Source of the DNA: an uncultured Clostridia bacterium
GTDB lineage: Bacteria > Bacillota > Clostridia > RUG12999
Length of the DNA: 49,920 bases
Reading direction: 5' to 3'
Assembly (NCBI GenBank): GCA_934792465.1
Contig: CAKVOK010000020.1
Span: 1-49,920 of the forward strand
Shown in pieces: positions 34,720-43,565 of this stretch. A model generated the notes under the pieces. The model saw only the letters and a program-made list of their open reading frames with translations. It had not been told where the DNA came from and ran no database searches. The first letter of the stretch is position 1. Each line of letters opens with the position of its first letter. A program made the translations under genes and the position numbers.

Positions 34720-37509
34720 TCACTTAAGCTGTATTTTTTGATAGACACTGTTCATGCTATCCTCACAATCCCAAAAATATAATTCGTACAACGTACCCAA
34801 ATCTGTCGAAAATTCCGTATTATCAATAATTATTGTTCTTTCATTTTCATCATCACATACAACCGTTTTAATAACCAACCCTCTAAGCGATGTTTTTAAT
34901 CCGTCTTTTGTATTATAGTTTGCGGCAACAATATCAAATTTTGAAAACCTATCGGCTGAGTATACTATCTCAATATTACCATCCGAATTAAGGAAAGCGG
35001 AATTTATAACAAGTCCGTTATCGGATGTGGTGCTGACATGTAAGTTAAATATGTTGCCGTCAGCATTAACCGTTATAACGGCATTTCCGGGGCGTACTCC
35101 CTTTATTTCACCGTGACTGTTTACAGCTGCAACCATTTCATCCGAAGATGAAAAATTAACAAACCCGAATTTTTCCGTATATATCGGCATTCCCATACCG
35201 TTTTCAAATTTAACTTTGATTCTGTTTCCGACACACACCTTATTTTGTGATATATAAGCCGTTACGTTTGATGTGTCAACGGCTTCGGTTAACTCAAAGG
35301 CGTCCAAAATAAAATCTATTGTATCGTTTTCGGATATTTCATCAAATTTCACATTTATTGTGTTTTTGCCTTTCGGAAGATGTATTGCTTGATTTAATCT
35401 GATAATAGAAAGCTCGGCTCCGCCTAAGCCCGAAAACTTTGCATAACTCGGCATAACAACAGAAAAGTTTTCATCATTAATTTCAATATCACTTATAATT
35501 TCTCCGTCACTCGACATTACGGAAAGTGTACCTTTGGAATGGCGTTTATTATCATACGCTCCCAATATATCCAAATAATAATCGCTTTCATTCGTTATTA
35601 CTGCATCAACACTTACCGTAACCGGTGCATTTCCCTTTGAAGTGCAAACCGAAAGTAAAGCACCGCCGCTTAATTTAGCCGATGCATCGGATTCATATAT
35701 AGAAATTTCCTCCGATTTGTTCTCTGCATTTTCATCTGAATAATAAACATTTGCATCTTCGCCCTCGACCATAAACGTGAGATGTTGGTCAATTGCCTCG
35801 GTAAATCTCACAGCACCGAGCGAAAGTCTCCACGATGTTTGATTTTGGTTTACTCCGCCGACTATTGCCAGCGTAATCTCGTGTATGCCGCTCGAAAGAT
35901 ACACGACATTATTGCTCCTTATCCATTTACAAGAAACAAGTGAGCTTGACATAAACTGCTCATTTAATTTCTCTGTATTTGAGTTAAAATCAATACTTTG
36001 TCCGTCTATATACATTTTATAATATAATCCGCTTGAGCCTTTTGCTATTTCAGGATAGTAAAATCCGTCATACATTATTTGTGCGTCAAATGTAACAAAA
36101 GGAAGATTTCCGGGTGAGTATTCCGATATCGGCTCATCGATATAAAGCCACGGATCAACGCCTATTACTCCTGTTTTGTATGCTTTTTTAAATGTACGTC
36201 TGCCGGATGCGGAGTTCATAGATGTGGTAAACTGAAGGTTTTCAAGCTTTGTAAATGACAGATACGACAACGTACCGGAATTTGAACTCATATTTTCAAC
36301 CCTTACAGTATTCTTACCCTTTTTGAGCTGAATTTCACTTTGGAATGTTGAAGTTCCGTCCGCATTGTCAGTTCTACCAGTTCTTCTGTTAACGGTTTGC
36401 CCGTTTGCCGACACCTGAATATAAAAGTTTTTGCCGTTTTCATTATCTTTGCGTTTAAAATTAACATAATATGACGCATTTTCGGCTACATTCAAATCGT
36501 ATTCCGACCATCCGCCGCCCTCCATCGACAAACCGTCATCCGTTTCATCTGCGTTTGCGTATCTTGCAGGCTGTGTCACATCAAGTGCAAAGTCACCGTA
36601 ATATACCGTTTCATCAGTCGGATTTGACTCCACCATTTTTATAAATCTTGCCGCACCGATATATGTGTTCCATTTTGCAGCATTTGCGCCGTACAAGCTT
36701 ATTGTGACGTCATATGTCCCCTCGTTCATATACATCGGTTCGTTGCATTTTAGCCAACTGCAGGTAGCCGAACCGCTTGCCTTGTACTTATCGGGCAACA
36801 CCGTACAACTGTCATTTACGTAATACACATTGTCGGCAACACTCAGCTTAACCTTGTTTGCACCCGATGTTGCAATTGCCGGATAATAAAATCCCGACTT
36901 TAAAATCTTAACCTCAAAAGTGATATAAGGTGCTGTATCTCCCTCGGGATAAGTATTTACCGAATCATTTATCCAAAGCCACGGATCAACTCCCAAACCG
37001 GATTTATATGCAGCCTTAAAACTTCTGCCGCCGGAAAATGTATTCATAGATGTTGTATACTGAACGGTATCGGTTTCAGTCAGCGATAAATAGGAAACAT
37101 TGCCCTCATAATTTGTCATATTACCGATTTTTATTATATTTTTGCCCTCGTCAAGCTGAACTTCGTCTTGAAATGTAAAGCTTCCATCGGAGTTTGTTAT
37201 TCTGCCTGTTCTGCGGTTTACCGTTTCACCGTTTACTTCGGCATAAATATAGAAATTTCCCGCTCCGACATTCGCCCTTTTAAAATTGATATAATATGAC
37301 CCCGACTTTTCCGCATCGACCTCATATTCAACATATTGATCTTTCCCCGTAAAATTAACGAATCCGCCGCTTGTTGCAAGATTTAACGGATTGTTTACGG
37401 GATTGGAAATGTCAATCACAATATCGTTTGATTTAGCGATAGCATTACAGAAAAAAACATTCATAATCATTACCGCCATTAAAAATCGGCTCAAAAGTTT
37501 CTTTTTCAT
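34720..37509 (-). CDS. Secreted multi-module binding protein with Big2-like domain
   Basis: The start MKKKLLSRFLMAVMIMNVFF at 37509 is preceded by AAGGAAGGGG; 929 residues with a signal peptide. Two A/B pairs are clear: A cores at about 100 and 378 (NRRTGR...GKN), B cores GVDPWLWINDSVNTYPEGD and GVDPWLYIDEPI. A further CBM-like module follows (about 595-750, ending LPKGKNTINVKFDEI). Next comes a bacterial Ig (Big2-like) domain (SSSDEMVAAVNSHGEIKGVR, with PGNAVITV after it) and the shared C-terminal domain (LYELYFWDCEDSMNSV). No catalytic residues are seen. Like the plus-strand protein it seems to be a free carbohydrate-binding protein. It overlaps no gene and follows GH43 by 16 bp. Confidence 0.8.
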   Translation of the reverse strand: MKKKLLSRFLMAVMIMNVFFCNAIAKSNDIVIDISNPVNNPLNLATSGGFVNFTGKDQYVEYEVDAEKSGSYYINFKRANVGAGNFYIYAEVNGETVNRRTGRITNSDGSFTFQDEVQLDEGKNIIKIGNMTNYEGNVSYLSLTETDTVQYTTSMNTFSGGRSFKAAYKSGLGVDPWLWINDSVNTYPEGDTAPYITFEVKILKSGFYYPAIATSGANKVKLSVADNVYYVNDSCTVLPDKYKASGSATCSWLKCNEPMYMNEGTYDVTISLYGANAAKWNTYIGAARFIKMVESNPTDETVYYGDFALDVTQPARYANADETDDGLSMEGGGWSEYDLNVAENASYYVNFKRKDNENGKNFYIQVSANGQTVNRRTGRTDNADGTSTFQSEIQLKKGKNTVRVENMSSNSGTLSYLSFTKLENLQFTTSMNSASGRRTFKKAYKTGVIGVDPWLYIDEPISEYSPGNLPFVTFDAQIMYDGFYYPEIAKGSSGLYYKMYIDGQSIDFNSNTEKLNEQFMSSSLVSCKWIRSNNVVYLSSGIHEITLAIVGGVNQNQTSWRLSLGAVRFTEAIDQHLTFMVEGEDANVYYSDENAENKSEEISIYESDASAKLSGGALLSVCTSKGNAPVTVSVDAVITNESDYYLDILGAYDNKRHSKGTLSVMSSDGEIISDIEINDENFSVVMPSYAKFSGLGGAELSIIRLNQAIHLPKGKNTINVKFDEISENDTIDFILDAFELTEAVDTSNVTAYISQNKVCVGNRIKVKFENGMGMPIYTEKFGFVNFSSSDEMVAAVNSHGEIKGVRPGNAVITVNADGNIFNLHVSTTSDNGLVINSAFLNSDGNIEIVYSADRFSKFDIVAANYNTKDGLKTSLRGLVIKTVVCDDENERTIIIDNTEFSTDLGTLYELYFWDCEDSMNSVYQKIQLK

Positions 37510-37525
37510 CTGATTGTCCCCTTCC

Positions 37526-38380
37526 TTAAATTTCAAAACTTTTTAAATCAACTTCATTTATTAACGGACGCTCTTTAGTAAATATATTTGGAAAATGCAT
37601 AACAAACATAAGCCTGTTATCGTTTGATTTAAACAGCATTCCATGTCCGCCGTCTTTTTCAAAAAGAAGCTTTTCGCTGGTTGTCCATTTGCCTGTTATT
37701 TCGCCGTTATCCGAGCTTGCAACCGCCTCAACATAGTTTCCTTCGGCAAAGCTTGACCAAAGCATTAAAAGCTTTCCGCTTTCGCCGCGATATACAAAAG
37801 GACCGTCTGTTACAAAGGCTCTGCCAATAGGCATATCTATTCCGTCAGCCCATGACGGTGCATCTGCCTTAAGCAGCACAATCGGATTTCCTACCGCTTT
37901 TTTTAAGTTTTTGTCAAGTCTGACTGCGCAAATTTCTCCTATGCGTATTTGTGACCACTCATGACAAAATATCATATACGGATTTGAGTCATCGTCTACA
38001 TACAAGGTTCCGTCAAGACACTCCCATTCCCGAGGAGTAACAGGCTCGGTGCTGTTCGGAACAAACGGTCCCTCAGGGCTGTCCGATACCAAAATATGCG
38101 TTGCCCTTGTTCTTGTTTCACTTTTAAACGAAACAAAGCAGTAATATTTTCCGTTGTATTTATGTACCTCTGGCGCCCATGCGTCAACAGTACCCCAAAA
38201 ATCGTCGGGCGGAGTAAAACAAACTTTCGGTTTCGACCAGTTTTCAAGATCATCACTCATATAAACGTCTAAACCGGTATATTTGCCTACATACTCTTCT
38301 CCTCTCGTTCCGTATAAATAATATTTGCCATTATCATTTAATATAAAAGGATCTCTTATATAGATTTCATCAAGTTTCAT
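37526..38380 (-). CDS. GH43-type five-bladed beta-propeller glycosidase, cytoplasmic
   Basis: The 284-residue protein consists of the propeller alone. The catalytic base is in IRDPF (Asp10). WAPEVHKYNGKYYCF and LDGTLYVDDD (pKa-modulating Asp) are conserved. The position that carries the general acid Glu in classical GH43 enzymes reads VTDGPF (about 190-195), with Asp. That may be a subfamily trait. The family removes alpha-L-arabinofuranose or beta-xylose from plant oligosaccharides. No signal peptide is present. It belongs to the operon's cytoplasmic half, 14 bp after the RpiB-like gene. Confidence 0.85.
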   Translation of the reverse strand: MKLDEIYIRDPFILNDNGKYYLYGTRGEEYVGKYTGLDVYMSDDLENWSKPKVCFTPPDDFWGTVDAWAPEVHKYNGKYYCFVSFKSETRTRATHILVSDSPEGPFVPNSTEPVTPREWECLDGTLYVDDDSNPYMIFCHEWSQIRIGEICAVRLDKNLKKAVGNPIVLLKADAPSWADGIDMPIGRAFVTDGPFVYRGESGKLLMLWSSFAEGNYVEAVASSDNGEITGKWTTSEKLLFEKDGGHGMLFKSNDNRLMFVMHFPNIFTKERPLINEVDLKSFEI

Positions 38381-38394
38381 AATGGTGTCACCGT

Positions 38395-38967
38395 TTATTC
38401 GGGTTTTGTTTCAAGTTTAAGAGGGTAATCGCCGAGTTTATTTACTTTAAATCCGTTCTTCTTATACTCCTCATAATCAAATGCCTCAAGTTCATCTATC
38501 GCAAGCTTATGAAATTCATAAAAATTCTTCCACCATTCATATCCCGAGCCGAGCTGTGCATTAAGATATGCATCAGCAATATCACATCCCATTGCCGGAG
38601 CCACGTAAAATGCGCCCATTGCAAGTACATTAACGCCGTTCCCCGTAATCGCGCGAAGCGCAGCCGGAACAGATTCCACGACACCGGCATGAACATGAGG
38701 ACATTTACTTGCCGCAATGTGTATTCCCATACCGGTTCCGCAAAAAATCAACGCTCTTTCAAATTCACCCTCCGAAATCATTGAACCGACACGGAGTCCT
38801 ATTCTGTGAAACATCAAGTCGGTATCATCGGGATCCGAATCGCTTTTTACACCAACATCCGTTATTTCCCAACCTTTTTTTCTTAAATGCTCACAAACTG
38901 CCTTCTTAAGCGGAAATCCCGCAAAATCAGCGCCAACGAGTAACTGTTTGTTTTTAATTGTTTTCAT
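38395..38967 (-). CDS. RpiB/LacA/LacB-family sugar-phosphate isomerase
   Basis: The 190-residue protein shows the family core: VGADFAGFPLKKAV, then FCGTGMGIHIAASKCPHVHA with the catalytic Cys (about 77), then NGVNVLAMGAF. Members isomerise ribose-5-phosphate, galactose-6-phosphate or tetrulose phosphates. The protein is about 40 residues longer at the C-terminus than classical RpiB, so a sugar other than ribose is likely. In this operon it probably feeds a released sugar into central metabolism, but no kinase or aldolase gene is nearby to name the route. Confidence 0.88.
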   Translation of the reverse strand: MKTIKNKQLLVGADFAGFPLKKAVCEHLRKKGWEITDVGVKSDSDPDDTDLMFHRIGLRVGSMISEGEFERALIFCGTGMGIHIAASKCPHVHAGVVESVPAALRAITGNGVNVLAMGAFYVAPAMGCDIADAYLNAQLGSGYEWWKNFYEFHKLAIDELEAFDYEEYKKNGFKVNKLGDYPLKLETKPE

Positions 38968-38983
38968 CTTTCATTTCTCCTTT

Positions 38984-39700
38984 TCAGTTTTCTAAAATGG
39001 TTTTTACCGTTTCATATGCAAAAAGCATATGCATTTCCCTTGTCGGATGATTTATTCTGTTAGAGAGCAAATTATTTATGTTTACACCGCACTCCGACAG
39101 TTTTATCCATATTTTGTTGCAATCGCATATCGGAACATTGTTTTCGCTCGCTATAACTCTTGCCGCATCGATGTATTCGGAAAACCATTTCCTGTTATCA
39201 ATTACGCTTGCAACGGCATCATCGAGCATTTCATCACCGAAAGGAATTTCCGCCGTATCCGTAACAAGATTCGGTGTCATAAAAATAACATCGGAATCAG
39301 CTTTCTTTATTCTTGTAAATATATCCGAAAGAGCTTCTTTATACAATTCAATGCCGTCAAAACCTTTCATTGCGTCATTTAAACCAAAGCATACTATGGT
39401 TAAATCGGGATTATAACTTATCACATCTCTTTGAAGACGATCCCTTGCATTATCTGCCGTATCACCGCTTATTCCGGCATTTATAATGTTGATCGGCACA
39501 TCGGGATAAAGGACATTAAATATTTTTCTTACTTTTTCATGATATGCACTTTTTGTATCCACAACCGTTTCAAGCTTTCCGTTTTTCATATATATTTCAA
39601 AACAGCCATGCGTAACACTGTCACCAAAAAAAGCAATTGTCGGTGTTCTTTCCGATAAATAATTGTTTTGCTTTGCAACAAACTTGTCAATAATCTTCAC
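38984..39700 (-). CDS. SGNH/GDSL hydrolase (copy 2)
   Basis: The 238-residue protein starts with GTG at 39700. Its ribosome site AAGGAG lies in the end of the GH39-like gene, so translation is coupled. Blocks: FFGDSVTHG (Ser28), NAGISGDTA, CFGLNDAM. The C-terminal block reads NRINHPTREMH, with Asn where many relatives (DRINHP) have the catalytic Asp. The His is kept. Cytoplasmic, with no signal peptide. A carbohydrate esterase role (acetyl removal from imported oligosaccharides) is likely by context. Confidence 0.85.
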   Translation of the reverse strand: MKIIDKFVAKQNNYLSERTPTIAFFGDSVTHGCFEIYMKNGKLETVVDTKSAYHEKVRKIFNVLYPDVPINIINAGISGDTADNARDRLQRDVISYNPDLTIVCFGLNDAMKGFDGIELYKEALSDIFTRIKKADSDVIFMTPNLVTDTAEIPFGDEMLDDAVASVIDNRKWFSEYIDAARVIASENNVPICDCNKIWIKLSECGVNINNLLSNRINHPTREMHMLFAYETVKTILEN

Positions 39701-39701
39701 T

Positions 39702-41021
39702 TCACACCGTCTCCTTGTTTTCTACGATTTCAATCAACATTATCGTATGTGCTTCAAGCGTAAGTGTTGTTGTAATATCAGCGCATTTGAACAAGTCACA
39801 TCTTATCTCCCCGAGATTATGCTTTTCATCGAGTATATATGTTTTTAATGTGTTGTTTTCACCGATATTTTTTAAATCAAGAGTGATTTTTTCTTTTTCC
39901 GATTTGCCATTTACAATCATAACGGCCTTTTTATCCTTATTCTTTGCCGAACAAGCATACAACTTATCTTCTAAAAACTCCGGTTTTACAAACGTTCCGA
40001 GCTCATACAGCTTTGAAAATGCCATGAAAGCATAATAAGGTTTTTCCGGAACCTCCGTTACGATATTATACAGTCCGTTATAGCATGAAACAGATGCAAG
40101 ATAGTACATCGCACCGTCAAGATTTCCACCGCACTGAACACCGCACATAGCACCTCCGACATGACAAGCGCCCTTCATTCCGAGCCTTTCTTCGGCTGAT
40201 ATATGATTCCATTCCGTAAGATACGTTTCAACATTTTCAAATCCCGCTTCGTCAAGTGCCTTTCGGGCAAATTCGGCATGAGTTATTATTTCATCGGCAT
40301 CGTTAAAATATATATGCCATGAGAAAAAGTCAAAAGGCGTATTATGCTCCTTTACATACTTTAAAAAGGCACGGAAATAAGGCATAAGAGATTTTTCATG
40401 ATCGGTTAGGTTTTCTCTTGTAATTTCCGCAAATCCGCACGATGCATATCCGCCGAATTTAAGATTCGGAAAGCACGCTTTAAGGTGAGATGCCGCAGTA
40501 TGATAAAGCTCAAAATATTCTTCCTTTGTTCCGAGCCACATTGACGGCATTTCGGGTTCATTCCATATTTCCCAATATTCAAAACCATAATTATAGCCGT
40601 CTGCCCAGCCGTCATTATAATGTCGAATAACCATCTCACATATTTTTGCCCATTTTTTATAATCCTTCGGAGGCGCAATGTATCTTTTTACAGGACCCCA
40701 TTCTATGCCTTGCCCGAGTCTGAAAAATATTTTTCCGCCGGCATCCGCAATTTTTTTAATGTATAAATCCGTAGGCGCAAAGTCATAGTTTTCTGATTGC
40801 ATCGGATCCTTTGAAAAGTCAGGAAACATCCCGCTTATATCGGCAATATGTACATCTACACCAACACGAGCGTCATGGAGCCTGAAATAAGGCGTTTTCA
40901 AATCACCGACAAATTTTTTAAGGAAATCGTCAAATACCCAGCTTACCGGCGCATTGTTCATTCCGTGAAGTTTTCTCATTTTTCCGTCATCATGTGAAAA
41001 ATCAATTTTGATATTGCTCAT
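39702..41021 (-). CDS. GH39-like glycosidase (clan GH-A), cytoplasmic
   Basis: The 439-residue protein has a TIM barrel with acid/base WEIWNEPEMPSMW (Glu at about 154) and nucleophile TYLTEWNH (about 268), both canonical. A C-terminal beta-sandwich follows (about 340-439). The family includes beta-xylosidases and related enzymes. There is no signal peptide, so the substrate is an imported oligosaccharide. It is the first gene of the long operon, with AAGGGG 9 bases before the ATG. Confidence 0.85.
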   Translation of the reverse strand: MSNIKIDFSHDDGKMRKLHGMNNAPVSWVFDDFLKKFVGDLKTPYFRLHDARVGVDVHIADISGMFPDFSKDPMQSENYDFAPTDLYIKKIADAGGKIFFRLGQGIEWGPVKRYIAPPKDYKKWAKICEMVIRHYNDGWADGYNYGFEYWEIWNEPEMPSMWLGTKEEYFELYHTAASHLKACFPNLKFGGYASCGFAEITRENLTDHEKSLMPYFRAFLKYVKEHNTPFDFFSWHIYFNDADEIITHAEFARKALDEAGFENVETYLTEWNHISAEERLGMKGACHVGGAMCGVQCGGNLDGAMYYLASVSCYNGLYNIVTEVPEKPYYAFMAFSKLYELGTFVKPEFLEDKLYACSAKNKDKKAVMIVNGKSEKEKITLDLKNIGENNTLKTYILDEKHNLGEIRCDLFKCADITTTLTLEAHTIMLIEIVENKETV

Positions 41022-41069
41022 AAATAAACACCCCTTACCATTATTTTTCTGCCTAAGAACTTTAAATTA

Positions 41070-41144
41070 AGTATAATATAAATAGCACTCAAATTCAAGG
41101 TGCAATATTTTGATTTGATTTTATAACTTTCAAACCGCAAGGTG
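41070..41144 (-). promoter_or_regulatory. Promoter and AraC-like direct repeats of the ten-gene operon
   Basis: Minus-strand TTGAAT (41098-41093), 17 bases, TATACT (41075-41070). Two copies of CACCTTG occur on the minus strand (41102-41096, overlapping the -35, and 41144-41138), 42 bp or four helical turns apart. Each is followed by a TTTGA box. Direct repeats touching the -35 are the usual arrangement for AraC-type activators, and an AraC gene lies 19 bp further upstream. Confidence 0.55.
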
Positions 41145-41162
41145 TTATTTTTGAAAACGGTA

Positions 41163-43415
41163 TCATTTCTTTTGACTTTCTCTGTAATCTCGCGGTGTAA
41201 CGCCCGTTTCCTGCTTAAATGCCCGAAAAAAAGTTGACTTTGAAACAAATCCGCAGCTTTCATATATTTCTTTAATACCCACATCCAAATGCACAAGCAA
41301 TTCTTTCGCCTTTGATATACGAATTGTTGTGAGGTATTTATGAAACCCCATACCTATCGTGTTTTTAACAATCGTTGATACATATGTTGACTGAACCTTA
41401 AACTCTTCCGCAAGAGAATCGAGTGACAAGTTTTCACTGCTGTAATTATCATTTATATAATTGATTATTTCCTCACCCAAGTTTACGGAAATTTCCTTGT
41501 ATTTTGCATTGCTTATCGTATCGAGCAACAAAATTATTTCTTTATATGTATCCACGCACGATTTTGTAAGAATATTTGAATACACTTCAAAATCGAGCTG
41601 ATTGTCCTTATAGGAAATGTTTCGTGTTCTCATAACCTTAAAAATCGTTGTCAAAATTTGTGTATACAGCTGTTTTAGCCATCTTTGGTCATCATTTGCC
41701 ATCATACAATATTCGTCAATCAGTTGCTTTGCATACGCAACATCAAACCCGACAAGAGCGTTGTAAAGCTTCGATATTTCAGCATCGTTTAGGTACTCAT
41801 ACTGTTTAAAACCGTTTGGGGGCAGCTCTTGACGAAAGTATTTCAGGTTTTCTATCGCCTCGTTATATGCGAACTTTAGCCCTTCCCAATCTTTATAAAT
41901 CTTGCTGAGTCCGACATAAACGTTGAGATATTCGTTATCCTGTTTAAGCAAATGCCCTATTTCTTTTATAACTTTTTCAATCTCCTCATGTTCGCTATCG
42001 TTTTCGGTGTTTATAATGATATTTAACACATCCTTTTCGCACGTGAGCGAAAACGAAAGAAATTTTTCCGAAAACATTTGCTTTACAAGCGTATACAGTC
42101 CCGATTGTATGGTTGTATATTCCTTCTTTGTGTATGTTTCAAAAAATAATTTTGTCGGATATGTTTGAATTATTACAACCGCAAAATATTCATACTGAAA
42201 CGGCAAAGAATCCTTTATTATTGATTGCGCTTCGTCGGTAATGGAATAATCGGCAGAGCTTAAATAATTGATAAGATATTTTTCCTGCGCATATGGGAAT
42301 GTTGTCAATAGCGCATCGTTCATTCCGCTTATATTTGCGGCTTCAACCTCAAGCTTTTCAAAAATATTGTCGTTGGAAACATTCTTTTTTGAAATAATCT
42401 CAATAGTTTTTCTTATCGGCGATAAAATCTTGTTGGCATAATTAACGGAATAAAAAACCATTATCGCAAAAAACAGCAAAAACGCAAACACGGCAATCAA
42501 GATCTCCGAAATCTGCACTTTGCGCATCGAAGCATATGGTATTGCTCCGAAATAAGTATATCCGCTCAGGTTCTTTTGCGTTGAATACGGTACAATGAGG
42601 CATTTTCCGCAATCGAATATGCTTTCCGTAAAAAATCTTTCATTAAGCAGTCTTTTATACAGCTGCGTATTCTGCAAATTATCGGTAACCGTTGTTCCGT
42701 CCACTCGATAAAATACTTCTCCCGAATAGTTATTCATCAAAAATACACTTGCATTCATACCCGAAATAAAATTATTTTGAATATCTATCAATGCATCTAT
42801 TGAAATATTAACAATTAAAATATTCTTAAAATGCGCATTGTAATTTTCAAAAACGAGAACGGGAAGCACTGCGCCGGTGCCGCTCAAAGTTGTCACAGCA
42901 GATGGCGACAAAATTGCATATCTGGCGGGAACAAACGATTTGTAATTTTTCCAATATTCGCTGTTGTAATTTTCATAAGAAAAAATATCGTTAAAATACT
43001 CATCAAACGAATACAGTCCGTCGGCTGATATAACGCACTCCTTACTGCGGTCAATAATCAAAACATCTCTTACCACAGGATTTGCTTCTTCAAAATTAAG
43101 AATTATGTTTTTAATGTTAAACATCGACGTTGTGTCCGACAAATCGGCGGTTCTGTTTAATGCTGCATTAAAATATGCGTTTTCTCCCAAAAGAATGGAT
43201 GAATGTACTACATTCATAATTTCATTTTCATACCTTTGAGAAAAAAGTTGCATCGAAGAAAGACAATTATCAAGTATCATTTCTTTATTTTGGCGATAGT
43301 TGTATGACGAAATTAAAAGAAATGATATCATCGCTATAAAAAACGGTAAAATCATTGAAGCGATAATCATCATTTTTGTATTTACTATTTTAGGTTTAAA
43401 CTCGCCGTTCTTCAT
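41163..43415 (-). CDS. Membrane-bound AraC-family regulator (YesN-like)
   Basis: The 750-residue protein has a transmembrane helix at about 15-36 (MMIIASMILPFFIAMISFLL), an extracellular sensor of the dCache type (about 40-300), and a second helix (about 303-326, ILIAVFAFLLFFAIMVFYSV). A cytoplasmic linker leads to the C-terminal AraC HTH (about 645-747: LSLDSLAEEFKVQSTYVSTI, IKEIYESCGFVSKSTFFRAF, VTPRDYR). Such regulators sense extracellular or surface-released sugars and activate neighbouring operons. It sits between the GH operon and the ABC importer and is the obvious regulator of both. It has its own TATAAT (43445-43440) and ribosome site AAGGAG. Confidence 0.88.
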   Translation of the reverse strand: MKNGEFKPKIVNTKMMIIASMILPFFIAMISFLLISSYNYRQNKEMILDNCLSSMQLFSQRYENEIMNVVHSSILLGENAYFNAALNRTADLSDTTSMFNIKNIILNFEEANPVVRDVLIIDRSKECVISADGLYSFDEYFNDIFSYENYNSEYWKNYKSFVPARYAILSPSAVTTLSGTGAVLPVLVFENYNAHFKNILIVNISIDALIDIQNNFISGMNASVFLMNNYSGEVFYRVDGTTVTDNLQNTQLYKRLLNERFFTESIFDCGKCLIVPYSTQKNLSGYTYFGAIPYASMRKVQISEILIAVFAFLLFFAIMVFYSVNYANKILSPIRKTIEIISKKNVSNDNIFEKLEVEAANISGMNDALLTTFPYAQEKYLINYLSSADYSITDEAQSIIKDSLPFQYEYFAVVIIQTYPTKLFFETYTKKEYTTIQSGLYTLVKQMFSEKFLSFSLTCEKDVLNIIINTENDSEHEEIEKVIKEIGHLLKQDNEYLNVYVGLSKIYKDWEGLKFAYNEAIENLKYFRQELPPNGFKQYEYLNDAEISKLYNALVGFDVAYAKQLIDEYCMMANDDQRWLKQLYTQILTTIFKVMRTRNISYKDNQLDFEVYSNILTKSCVDTYKEIILLLDTISNAKYKEISVNLGEEIINYINDNYSSENLSLDSLAEEFKVQSTYVSTIVKNTIGMGFHKYLTTIRISKAKELLVHLDVGIKEIYESCGFVSKSTFFRAFKQETGVTPRDYRESQKK

Positions 43416-43439
43416 TGTTCAGCACTCCTTGTATATAAC

Positions 43440-43565
43440 ATTATAGCCATGTGCAAAACTCCAAAGGCATAGAGTTTATGCAGTTTTACAAACGTGGCAA
43501 ATCCATTTTGTCACTATAAATTTACATTTAATGTATAGAAAAAAACACTCCGGTTTGATATAATA
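43440..43565. promoter_or_regulatory. Divergent control region between the AraC gene and the ABC operon
   Basis: It contains the AraC -10 TATAAT (43445-43440, minus) and an inverted repeat AAACTC-N10-GAGTTT (43456-43477). CACTCCGGTTTGA sits directly before a plus-strand TATAAT (distal ABC promoter, about 43558-43563). The CGGTTTGA part also follows the upstream CACCTTG box at 41138. From there to 43833 I see no gene, only a palindrome CATTTTTAAAAATG (43783-43796). Confidence 0.4.
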
